Shown one piece after another: positions 45,158 to 54,620 of a stretch of DNA of 64,000 nucleotides. This DNA comes from Kalaharituber pfeilii (taxonomy: Eukaryota; Ascomycota; Pezizomycetes; Pezizales; Pezizaceae): NCBI GenBank assembly GCA_015179045.1, contig WHUZ01000086.1:124001-188000 (forward strand), in the 5' to 3' direction. The notes under the pieces were generated by a model. The model did not search any database. It worked only from the letters and a program-made list of their open reading frames with translations, and was not told the origin of the DNA. The position numbers and the translations under genes are program-made. Position 1 is the first letter of the stretch. Each line of letters opens with the position of its first letter.

Positions 45158-46567
45158 GTGAGATTCAGCTTATCTCGCGCCATCGAGAGGAACCTACCAT
45201 ACCTGTCAAATTCAGCTTATCCTGCCTCTCTCCTACCATCGAGAGGGCCTGTCATACTTTATCAATGGAGCTCGTTCTGCTATTTCCCGCACCATCGAGA
45301 GGGGTCTACCATACCTGTGAAATTTAGCTTATATTGCCATATTCCACTTCGTTGAGGGCTGCCATCCTGTCAGATTAAGCTCATGTATCATATCTCGTGT
45401 AGTCAAGTGGAACCTAGCATAACTGTTTAGTTGAGCTGATATTACTATATCTCGCAGTGTCAAGAGCTGCCATCCTGTCAAGCTCATGTAGCCATATCTC
45501 GTGCTGTCGATTGGGACCTACTATACTTATCAAATTCAACTCATGCTGCCGTATCTTGCGCTGTTGTGTGAAACGAGTTATACCTGTCAGATTCAGCTCA
45601 TTCTGCTACATTTTATGCCGTTTAAGAGGGCCTACCATACTTGTAAATATATGCTACAATATCCGCGTCAACAAACACGGCCTCTGCGCGTTGGCACGTT
45701 GCACATATCTACCAGCAACCTAGTTACAGCTGAACCTGACGTCAGAATGGAGGATAATTTTGGCAATATCAACCGGCAACCTGGAAGTACACTAATCAAT
45801 AGCCTATTATGCCCATATCATCCTACCGTAGTCTGCTAGCAGACCCATGTGAGTAACAACCATCGGCTATAGTGGCCGGCCCAATGAGTAGCGTAATAAG
45901 CAGCCCAGTAAGCAGCCTAGTGAGTGGCGCCCAGATTCTGAAGCTTCCTTTGCAATAGTGTAAACTTCATCTCAATTGAGCAATGTCCTAAGAGGGTATC
46001 CTAAGTATGCTGTGACATTTCCAGATTGAGATAATTGACCACCCTGAAGACATTAAGTATATCAGGCAATTAAGCATATTGAACGCGCACTTGAGATATT
46101 GAGCATATTGAGTATGTCGAGTATATTATTGAGTGCGTATATCAGACATTGAGGGCGTATATGAGAGATTGGGCACATTAGGCATATTGAGCATAGTAGG
46201 TACATTGAGTATGTTGAATGCGCACATACTCAATGAGTGCGAGGTATGGAAGCGGAAATGGCCAGGAGGAGAAACAGACCTAAAGACACCCCCCAGATCA
46301 GACGGGGAGGGAGACAAATTGGCGGAATTGCTGGAATGGGCGGGACGGGACTAAAGACGGGACTTCACTTTCCTTTCCTAACTATCATGCTGCTTTATCT
46401 TCTTTTCATTTCTTCTCACTTTATTCCATGTTAACTTTCATGTACCTAAGAAAACCTCGCCATAGCCTATCAGGCGGCATGCGAGTTTTTTTTTTTTATT
46501 TTTTTATTTCATTACTCGCTTGCCGCCCATTGGGCTATGGCGAGGTGTTCTAGCTACCCTACTCTAC

Positions 46568-47275
46568 TCTATCTACCCTGTCCCCTCGCCGTTCTCTGGT
46601 CTCCGCCCCCTCTCTTTTCTACCTCCCCTGCTCTGGCTCCCCTAGGAGGTCCAGCACCTCCCTCAGCCGGTCCCCTTTCCCCGTCTTCCTCGGTCTGAGC
46701 ACCTCCTCCTTCCCGCCTGGCCACCTCCTCTTCCACACTCTGCAACTTTCTGTTACATGTTCTAGTGTCTCCTCCCCCTCCCCGCACCATCTGCACTCCG
46801 CATTCTCCGCCTTCCCTATCCGATGCCTCCATGCCTTCAGACCTTTCTTCCCCAGAAGCCCCGCCAATTTCAACACCTCTCGTCCGACTCTCTGGAGCGG
46901 TCTGTAGTTCATCCCCAGTCTGTCTCTCTCCGCTGCTCTCTCTCCCTTCGCCTTCTGAATTAGCCCCGGCTCCGTGACTACTTCCCTCTCGTACTGTAAT
47001 GCCGTCCCTATTTTTGCCGCTCCGTCCGCCTCTTCGTTCCCCGGGATTCCCTTGTGTCCTTTTATCCACATTACTGCTATGTCCTCCTCCTCCCTTCTTA
47101 TTCTTTCTTCCCACGCCTCCCTTACCTTCTGGCTCGCGCCTAGGTGGGTCGGGGTCTCTGCCGCTATCTTGCGTAGGTTCGAGATTGCAACTTTCGAGCC
47201 CGTCAGTATCAGGGTCTCCCCCTCCTCCCGCATCGCCTCGCTTATCGCCAGGAGTTCTGCGTCGTTTGTTGTCGC
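46568..47275 (-). pseudogene. LINE RNase H and zinc-knuckle part of ORF2
   Basis: The frame reads TTNDAELLAISEAM (second acidic site), ILTGSKVAISNLRK (third), VMWIKGHKGIPGNEEADGAAK (His and last Asp), then a knuckle CRWCGEGEETLEHVTESC and WKRRWPGGKE. The first Asp lies on the other side of the nested insertion. The stop at about 46617 is followed by the 3' UTR. It is very close in sequence to the fragments at 29.2 kb and 63.8 kb, so these belong to one family. Confidence 0.8.
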
Positions 47276-47611
47276 TTTTTTTTTTTTTTTTTTAAATTTC
47301 ATTACTCGCATGCCGCCCTATGGGCTATGGCGAGGGTTTTATATCAAATGAGAGAACGAAAGAAAAATAAATTAGATACATGTATTTCCCGAGGTATATT
47401 ATGTGATTCGGGTGGGGTGAAGAGATGTACCGAGCCTCCCTACTTCCTTCCTCTTTCTTGCTTGTACGGCCTCCATCACTATGTACATATCTTGCATAAC
47501 TAGACTTTTCATAGCTTCACTCTCTTGGTTTCTCCTTTCGCATCTCCATCAATATTTTTAAGATCTCTGACTGTGTAGCTTTAATTTCATTCACTTCTTA
47601 CTCCAGAGATA

Positions 47612-48661
47612 CTAGTCGAGCTTCGGATAGTGCAGTTGGATTAGGAGGTTGTGCAGATTCGGAGATGGCACGGAAGAATTCAGAGGAGGAGCTGAAAAAT
47701 TCGGAGGAGGTGCTAAAGGATTCGGAGGAGGTGCTAAAGGATTTGGAGGGGGTATTGAAGTATTTGGAGTAGATGTAATACCCGTTCGAAATAGTTCAAG
47801 TGTTTCTTTCATCATTGACTGTACTGAATCGAAAAAGGCTGTTATCTTATTCCTATCCAATTCATCTGCTTCCATTTGCCGTCCTCTGGCCCAACCTTTA
47901 CCTATCTTACGTCTCTTATCCCTCTTTATTTCAGTTGATGATACCTTTGCTTGTGACTGAGAAGAGTCTGTAAGATCCACAACCTCCCGTGCAACCTCCT
48001 GATAGGTACGCTTTTGTGATAGGGTCTTAGATAGATTTTCACGTCTAATAGAAGCCATTTCTTTTTCCAACTTCACCTGTCCTTTTTCTCCAAGCTTCTG
48101 CCGCTTCTCCTCCATACGACGATCCACTAACTCAATCCAGGTATCAATTGCCTGCTCAAGATCACTTGTGGCAGGTATCGCAACACCGGATAGTAACTCC
48201 CTCGTAGCAAGTTCTGCTTTTCGCTCCATAATAATACTGGTCACCTTCTTCCGGATTGAATCACCAGAGTATGCTGAATCTGTAGATCTTGGTCCCATAA
48301 TCGAAGCAAACCTCACTCGTATAAACTCCCAGAATTCCTTTTCTGATGTGGTCTCTAGATAGCGGGCGCCATTGTCGATGCAGAGGCGCATCAGTTGTAA
48401 TTTTACTTCTGGTGTATATCTTATACGTCGTCCCAGCTGACTTCTTGCTGGTTCAACTTGCAAGCTTCTTTGCGATTCATGTTCAGGTTCAAGTCCCATC
48501 TCTATTGGCTGATCTCGTCCAGGTGTTGGACTCCAATGATATGGTGTAGGGAATAGTGCTCGTGGAGATGATGAAGATGAAGATGATAAAGAGGGAGATG
48601 GACTCAGAGATGGTACCCTAGAAGCATTTGCTGCAGCCGAACTTGATACCATTGATGCCAT
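47612..48661 (-). CDS. Unknown 349-residue protein carried by a retroposon
   Basis: One uninterrupted frame. Residues 1-35 are Ser/Ala-rich. Residues about 75-150 (RIRYTPEVKLQLMRLCIDNG, then EKEFWEFIRVRFASIMG and SIRKKVTSII) look like a Myb/SANT- or trihelix-like DNA-binding fold, as used by several transposon accessory proteins; this is pattern-based. Residues 180-250 are charged and probably coiled. KRDKRRKIGKGWARGR is a likely nuclear signal. The C-terminus has PPPNPLA / PPPNFSA / PPLNSS repeats. An intact frame inside old nested retroposons suggests recent insertion or retained function. It could be a captured host gene or a retroposon's own protein; I do not recognise the family. Confidence 0.6.
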   Translation of the reverse strand: MASMVSSSAAANASRVPSLSPSPSLSSSSSSSPRALFPTPYHWSPTPGRDQPIEMGLEPEHESQRSLQVEPARSQLGRRIRYTPEVKLQLMRLCIDNGARYLETTSEKEFWEFIRVRFASIMGPRSTDSAYSGDSIRKKVTSIIMERKAELATRELLSGVAIPATSDLEQAIDTWIELVDRRMEEKRQKLGEKGQVKLEKEMASIRRENLSKTLSQKRTYQEVAREVVDLTDSSQSQAKVSSTEIKRDKRRKIGKGWARGRQMEADELDRNKITAFFDSVQSMMKETLELFRTGITSTPNTSIPPPNPLAPPPNPLAPPPNFSAPPLNSSVPSPNLHNLLIQLHYPKLD

Positions 48662-48848
48662 AGTTGATGATAGTTGTCGGTATCTATTTGTGCAATGTGA
48701 GAATAATGAATATCAGCATTTGATTTGTTCGATATGTTTGATATGTTTGATATGTTTGACAATTTTTTTTTTTTTATATTCCTAGCGTACTCACAAGGTT
48801 CCTCATCATAGACTTGCCCTCTTATGGTTGTTTGTTGTAGTCCATTCT

Positions 48849-48909
48849 GAATTCCACCCGCGCTAACAGTGTGGACTTATTACTTCCACTGCTAGCGCGG
48901 GTGGAATTC
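48849..48909. repeat. 61-bp near-perfect palindrome
   Basis: The arms GAATTCCACCCGCGCTAACA plus GTG (48849-48871) and their inverse (48887-48909) pair at 22 of 23 positions around a 15-nt loop. It lies near the 5' end of the ORF-bearing retroposon. It could be a tiny MITE or a footprint. GGAATTCAAAAGC next to it recurs inverted at 48966-48980. Confidence 0.8.
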
Positions 48910-48964
48910 AAAAGCCCGGGGACCCATGTCAGTATCTAAACCCATTCAGGTCCGTTGCTGTCGC

Positions 48965-49851
48965 AACAGGCTTTTGAATTCCACCCTGCAGGGTTGCAAA
49001 ATCCCTCTATTCTGTTCCCTCCCCCCCCCCCATAGCTGTGCCATGCCCAGCTGCCCCACGTCGCTATTGGTCTTGCAATGCTCGTGTAAATCTGCCGCCT
49101 CTTCCACGGGGGAAGTTTGGTGAGCCTCGCTGCCACTCCCCACGCCGCCTTCCCCAGCGCTATTCTTTTCTTGTGGTGTGAGTCGAACTTCAGTCCCCAG
49201 TCGACCGTTAGGCCTAGCATGCGATAGTCCGGTCCTTTTACTCCGAAAACCAGCGTCTCCGACTTCTTTGGGTCCAGCTCGAAGCCCTCTTCCCCTGCTC
49301 CCTGCCTCAATCTCTCCCTCTGTCTTCTTATCTCTTCATTGAGGCCTCTTCTGGACTTATGGGAAACCACGCTGTGGAAATCATCGATGTAGGACTTCGA
49401 GAACCCCCCTCCTGTATTTGCCTTCTCCGCCACTGGAGCGATCGCTATCAAGAACAGTGCTGGCGATAGTGGCGACCCCTGTGGTGCTCCGTCAGTCATC
49501 TTCTCTTTCGCCCTAGCGCACCCGTCCCACGACATGTCGAACTCACTCGGTTGCAGGAACTTCTGTACGAACGCTGCCAGGTTCTGGTCCACCTGTTTGA
49601 TTTTTTGAACCACTCTTCTTCTTCTCAGGTAGTTGAACGCTGACTTAATGTCTTCTCCTACCACTGCTACCCACTCCCCCTTGCCTAACCTACTTTCCAC
49701 CTCCTTCAGTACCTGTCTCTGCAGGTCTTCCGCTCCCCTCAGGGGTCTTCCCCCCGTCTGCGAGCTATGGAACAGTCTGTCCTCCTTCTGAAGTCGGTCG
49801 GCGACCACTTTTTGCCCTAGTTTCGCCACTGTGTTAAGGAGGGTTATTGGT
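48965..49851 (-). pseudogene. LINE reverse-transcriptase fragment
   Basis: The frame reads LLNTVAKLGQKVVADRLQKE, then GGRPLRGAEDLQRQVLKE, DIKSAFNYLRRRRV, APQGSPLSPALFLIAIAP (motif B) and SKSYIDDFHSVVS (catalytic YIDD), ending near YTSIARPIATWGSWAW. It is open over ~830 bases until a run of about 11 C (49020-49030), where the frame changes. The RT differs clearly from the group B copies (YIDD versus YVDD). It continues into the RNase H fragment at 47275 once the nested retroposon is removed. Confidence 0.82.
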
Positions 49852-49871
49852 GCGGCATGCGAGTAATGATA

Positions 49872-49907
<36 letters not shown>

Positions 49908-49959
49908 TTGAATGCGCACTTCTCACTAGTATATTGAGTACAGATAATAAGAAAAATTG

Positions 49960-50280
49960 GATGCCAACGACTGTGTAATACATGGAATTTCTCATGCATG
50001 CTCATCTGCATGCTCTGTAAGATAGACAGATAGTATCCACTACTGCCTTTCGATGTACGGAGCGGTGAGAGCTGGCGGAACGAACGTACGGCCAAATGCG
50101 AGTGCGAGTGCGTGGGTGCGAAAATGAAGAGAAGAGAAGGTTGGTTTTTGTATGTGCTACAGTACAGAAAGTCTATAAATATGATTTCGCCTCACGTGCT
50201 GCCCTTATCTCTACGTGCTATCCATGCCAAGCTTGCCTTTACCCATTCCGTCGTCGTCACCACAGCTCAACATGCTGAAG
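49960..50280. repeat. Spacer repeat shared (inverted) with 31490-31960
   Basis: Seen directly as inverted similarity to 31.5-31.96 kb, including CTGGCGGAACGAACGTACG. It lacks the micro-retroposon present there and so gives the empty target site. Confidence 0.7.
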
Positions 50281-50496
50281 ATGTCCAGTATCTCATGTGC
50301 GTCGCGCTCAATATGCTTGATATGCTTAATGTCTTCACAGCAGTCACGTGACTCAATATGCTGATATCACAGCATGCCTAAGCTGCCCTATTAGGATTTT
50401 GCTCAATTGAGATGAAGTTTATGTTGGGAGCTTTAGAATCTGGATGACTTGATGGGCCCTCGTTGAGCCGCTCATTAGGCAGCTTATTAGGCTACT

Positions 50497-50827
50497 GCGG
50501 ACGGCCCAGAGTGCAGGTGGTGCGGGGAAGAGGAAGAAACCACTGCACACGTGTTAGGCCGCTGCAAAGCATGGAAGACAAAATAGCCCGGAGGCGAAGC
50601 TTAGACGGGCTACTCAGGCCTCCGAAGGGAAACGAGAAAGACAAGGACGAGCTGAAGGAACTGATGGATTGGGCAGAATAATAGGCGGGACCGACGGGAC
50701 ATATTATCTTTCTCTTTATCTCACATCCTTTCATGTTCCATTTAATTCCATTATCTCCTATGTACGTAAATATCGCCATCGCCCTTAGGGCGGCACGCGA
50801 TTAATGATATTAAAAGAAAAAAAAAAA
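50497..50827 (+). mobile_element. Group A LINE 3' end, 331 bp
   Basis: It is flanked by the perfect 13-bp duplication TTATTAGGCTACT (50484-50496 and 50828-50840). It encodes the zinc knuckle (CRWCGEEEETTAHVLGRC) and the ORF2 C-terminus with frame breaks, then the 3' UTR, a variant A stem-loop (ATCGCCATCGCCCTTAGGGC) and an A-rich tail. It is inserted in the right arm of the large element. Confidence 0.88.
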
Positions 50828-51049
50828 TTATTAGGCTACTCATTGGCTCGGCCACTATAGCCACTAGTTGTTACTCACATGGGTCGGCCGGAAACCCACT
50901 GTGGAATGAGGTTGTTGATCAGTACTAGTACACATCCAGGTTGCCGGTTGACACTGCCGAAATTACTCCTCATTCAGATATCAAATTCAGCATCAACTAG
51001 GGTTGGTGGTACAACGTGCTGACGCGCTGAGAACATGTTTGTTGACGCA

Positions 51050-51440
51050 ACCATTGCAGCACATATTTACAGGTATGGCAGACCCCTCTCGATAGCACGA
51101 GATATGGCAACATGCGCTCAATTCAACAAGTATGACAGGTCTCCCTTCATGGCATGAGATATGGAACCATGAGCTCAACTTAACAAGTATGACATGTCAA
51201 CTTCCGCGGTGCGAGATATGGCAGCATGAGCTGAATTTGGCAGGTATGGCAAGTCGCCTCGATAGCGGCAGATGAGGCAGGATGAGCTGAACCTGACAGG
51301 TATGGCAGGCCCCGCGACATATGGCAGAACAAGTTATATTGACAGGTACGGCAGCTCTCCTCGATGCCTCGAGATGCACCACAACGAGCCGAATTTGACA
51401 GGTATGACAGGTCTCTGTTGCAGCGAGACGTGGCAAAACA
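51050..51440. repeat. Right array of ~65-bp units
   Basis: About 6-7 units in inverted orientation relative to the left array (GACAGGTATGGCAG, GAGATATGGCAGCATGAGCT). They form the outer part of the right arm. Confidence 0.78.
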
Positions 51441-51460
51441 AGCTATATTACATGAAGAAG

Positions 51461-54283
51461 CTGGAGTGGTAGGGCTGGTATGGCATGACAGGATGAGAAA
51501 AGGGCACCTAGATATAGATCACAATAGCTAGAAATACATAATCAGTTGTCAAATAAGGCATAGCATTTACAGTATATACTACCAAGATACTTGTTATACT
51601 ACAGTACTTGCTATGCAAAAATGTATTATCATGAAATGCTTAGCTACAGGCTTCTTCAGCCTATAAGTGGCTGATGCCGTTAAAGTACATGGACACCTAT
51701 CAGGCAGAGACGTTATATGTAGAGGCATCAGGAAACCGCCTGGGCGTAAACAACCTTAGTTAGTGCACCTGGCCAGGACGCTCAAGGCGCTTGGGGCTCA
51801 TACACCCCCCCGGGTGCTTCAGGGCGATGTTTTTTTTTTTTTTTGCTGATGTGGTTTCTTTAGTAAGTGCTTGAAATCTGTGCATTTATAATTCTCTGTG
51901 CTCATAGAAATTTCAATGAAAACATCATTTTAATATCAATAGGCTTTATTTTGGTAGAATATAATCTCTAGAAAATAAGCTTTAACATGCTTCGGTGGTT
52001 TAAGAGGATAGCGATAGTATCAACTATCCTCAGAGATGACTGGAAGGTTGAAAACTGGCGGAATACATACACAAGACTTGTATTCACATGATGAATTACG
52101 AGTGCAAAGTGTGGGTACGAAGCGAACATGGGTGCGAGATGCAGCATGGTAAGAGTGCCGAAAAGATTGCTTAATTCATTACTAGTATTCCGGCGCAATG
52201 GCAATTCTTAAGCTTTCCCACATCCCACCCTCCCTTTTTAAACGAGCGGCGCCATTGTGACAGATTTAATCTAGCCTACAAAACTGCGCTGTGAAATCGC
52301 ACTGAGATTGTGCCGCAAGGGTGCGCTCCCGTTACACTACGATGTGGTTGTGCTAAATGGGTTTGAAGGATCTAAGGTTTCGTTTTTACCTTTGAACTGA
52401 CATGTCCCTCGGCTGAGGTAGGAAGCCGTAGTCTCTAATGATAGAGGTAACTAAAAGTACTATGGAGGACAGACTTGAGGACCCCGTTCAACTCTTGAGT
52501 TGAGCAGGGCAAGAAGTTGTCCAGCATGTTCCAAAGATGGCTGTAATGCTCCAGACGCAACTCATTTTGCGATTTTTTTAATCGCTAAAATTGTATATTG
52601 CAAGGATATATATCTTTCTCGAAACTTACCTTTTTGAATATGTGCCATTTTGAATATATACTGTTTTCGATACGTATCTCTCTCGATATATGCCTTTCTT
52701 AGTACGTACGTTTCTTAATACATGTCTCGCAATAAATACCTTCTTTAAACATTGTACATTTCAAAATATCTTCTCTATATTTCATCTTTATGTTGACTAC
52801 GGTGGATGATGTTTCCTCAATCAACTGGTCATGAAGGCACAATCTAAGTGACAAGTTGTATTTATTTGTACTATGTGTATTACAAATTATCGGGTCTTGA
52901 TATGCTTGCAATATCTATTCCTTGATTAACCATTCATATACAACATGCTTATGTAAGTACTACACAACCATTTTATGAATCTCTTAAAGTAATGATCTCA
53001 CGTGCATTGAGTATAAGCCTCCAAGCTTGCAATACATCCTCCCCGCCCTTTAGGCTCGAGATTGGCGAAACGTTCGGCAGCGGAGAGAGCAACCGCAACC
53101 GAATTACTTAAGCGAGCGCGGTAAATTATTGATGGACGCTCCTAGTATTGCATAGGATGCGGAGAAGGCGATGGGGGCAGAATAGGGAAGAACAGACCTC
53201 TACATTTCCCCGCGGTTTCGCCGAGAATTCCTCCGGGGCAAGACAATGCGGGGGAAAGCGAGGGGAAAATTAGCTGGGGATGTGTGAGATGTTTTGCATG
53301 ATAGGTGATGGGGAGAGGCGTGAGAACTCCGGCAGGCGGCACAGCAGCTGATAGTCGGTACTTCTTTACTCTTCATGTTCAGCCTCATAAAACATTGGCA
53401 AGGCCTTCGACACCTTCTACCTACAGCACGCAAAAAAGCCTAGTCTGGTTCAAAAAGCCGTTTAGCTGAGCTCCTTCTTGTGGGGGATGAATTGCGGAGG
53501 CGGCATGGACAGAGAGGCTTGGCAATCTCATTTAATATGGGGGTCTTGTCAACGTATATAAACTTATCTTGCGTGGAAAATAGAGGTGACATTGAAAATA
53601 AAGCGCTGAACAGGATATCGTTCAGAACGGGTCACAATTCCAAAATGCGAGTTACTAAGTACGGCTAAATTACATTTTGCAGTTACAAAAGATTTCTAGA
53701 AGTGGTAATAGGGCGTAATATAGACCAATTTGAGTTCTGCTGAGTTATAATTGTCATGTGCGATTCTGTATTGTTGCATCTGTAAGTCATATTTATCAAA
53801 TTCAGGAGCTGTAATGCTGAAGGAAGGATTGATAGAGCCTTAACATATAGCTATCTGTTGTCTTTTGTAGATTTGACCGACTCGATTGAGCGTTGACATC
53901 TGAGAGGGATTCCCCGACTCAAAGGTTTATGCCTTTTTAGGGGTACTGTAAATGCAGTTACAGTAAAACACAAGTATATGGCGTTGAGACTTCAAGGTAT
54001 GGCTGCAAAAAGTCTACCGTCACAGTTTTGAATGTCCAGATGGGGGTCTATTTTAATTTTAATCCAATGCCACTGTCACACCGGCAGTGTTAGCGATACT
54101 TGCGGCACCAGCTACGTACGAAAACCATAGGATTTGTTGAGTTGCTGGCATATAAGAAAAATACCAGAACAAGTGCGAGTGAAAGACCTCCTCAGTACCC
54201 GAAATGTTAAGCTACAGATACCGTATTATTTTGAATTTTAGAACCTGGCGCTAGGTGGATGAGGTGTAGGTGAAATATTACGG
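51461..54283. other. Intergenic, no supported gene
   Basis: A poly(T) run at 51832-51844 may be an eroded retroposon tail. An AT-rich degenerate repeat with TTTCGATAC/TTTGAATATATAC-like units spans about 52600-52720. Short frames near 53140-53670 have no recognisable content. No gene is supported. Confidence 0.4.
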
Positions 54284-54285
54284 TA

Positions 54286-54439
54286 CAGGTGACCCTGGCT
54301 ATAATGAACCTCTTTTTAGTGAAAACCTCCAGATTCTTTGTGTACACAGGTAAAGGAAGTGCCCTTGCTATAGTGAAAACTGGTTATAGTGAAGAAGATC
54401 AGTCAGATTCCTGACCTTCATTATAGCCAGGGTCACCTG
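54286..54439. mobile_element. Tc1/mariner-type MITE, 154 bp
   Basis: Perfect 23-bp terminal inverted repeats beginning CAGGTGACCCTGGCTATAAT, flanked by TA (54284-54285 and 54440-54441). Non-coding. Confidence 0.92.
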
Positions 54440-54620
54440 TATTTCCAAATTAAAAAAAATAAGGTGTGGAGGTGACAGCCGAGTGCCTCGGCAATCAGCC
54501 GGCTTGCTTGGCAACGCCTATCACTAGTTTGGTCGCTACCTCACAGTGCCTAGCAGAAAGCTTCCTAGCATGGTTTCACTATGCAGCATAAGGGAAAGCA
54601 CGGTCCACTTTATCATACTA

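Larger units (their letters stand above)
44640..45640. repeat. Left array of ~65-bp units
   Basis: About 14-15 degenerate units built from CCATACCTGT(C/T)A, GATTCAGCTTATTCTGC, CATATCTCG(C/T) and CCATCGAGAGG follow each other with variable spacing. The units form the outer part of the left arm of the large element. Two micro-retroposons interrupt the array. Confidence 0.8.
47276..48949 (-). mobile_element. ORF-bearing retroposon with a group A LINE tail
   Basis: It lies between GTCGTTTGTTGTCGC (47261-47275) and GTCCGTTGCTGTCGC (48950-48964), which match at 12 of 15 positions and are taken as a decayed target duplication. Read on the minus strand it holds a 349-codon ORF, a ~270-bp 3' UTR, the A stem-loop CTCGCCATAGCCCATAGGGC / GGCATGCGAG, TAATGAAATTT and about 19 A at the 3' end. 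It has no reverse transcriptase, so it must have been copied by a LINE in trans. Confidence 0.65.
46486..49851 (-). mobile_element. Inner LINE inserted in the outer LINE's stem-loop
   Basis: It is flanked by the 12-bp duplication GCGGCATGCGAG (46474-46485 and 49852-49863). On the minus strand it runs from reverse transcriptase (49851-48965) through RNase H and zinc knuckle (47275-46568) to a 3' UTR, the A stem-loop and an A/T-interrupted poly(A) at 46486-46507. The RT/RNase H join is split by the retroposon 47276-48949. It is 5'-truncated inside the RT domain. Confidence 0.82.
46226..49904 (+). mobile_element. Outer group A LINE of a nested stack
   Basis: The 5' part (46226-46485) encodes the C-terminal end of ORF2 (HILNECEVWKRKWPGG to LAELLEWAGRD stop), the 3' UTR and the A stem-loop. 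The 3' part (49852-49904) is the end of the stem-loop, TAATGATATAT and about 30 A. The whole is flanked by the 15-bp duplication ATGTTGAATGCGCAC (46211-46225 and 49905-49919). The middle is a second LINE inserted into the stem-loop. Without it this copy is only about 300 bp. Confidence 0.82.
44630..51460. mobile_element. Large foldback-like element with long inverted arms
   Basis: The sequence 44640-46110 returns inverted at about 50270-51450. Shared stretches include the ~65-bp tandem units, CGTCAACAAACA, TCAACCGGCAACCTGGA, CCCATGTGAGTAACAAC and AAACTTCATCTCAATTGAGC. The central spacer (46110-46225 plus 49920-50270) is non-coding and includes the repeat also seen at 31.5 kb. The arms contain later insertions: micro-retroposons 44978-45040 and 45085-45157, the stack 46226-49904 and a LINE end 50497-50827. 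Exact termini, target duplication and superfamily were not resolved. MULE-like or foldback elements have such arms. Confidence 0.65.

Noticed and set aside
44640..45640. Evenly spaced repeats considered as a CRISPR or centromeric satellite
   Set aside because: Units are contiguous and degenerate, and the same array returns inverted at 51.05-51.44 kb, so they are arms of one mobile element.
47649..47960. Plus-strand frame with FGGGAKGFGGG repeats
   Set aside because: Antisense of the Pro/Asn-rich C-terminus of the 349-residue ORF.
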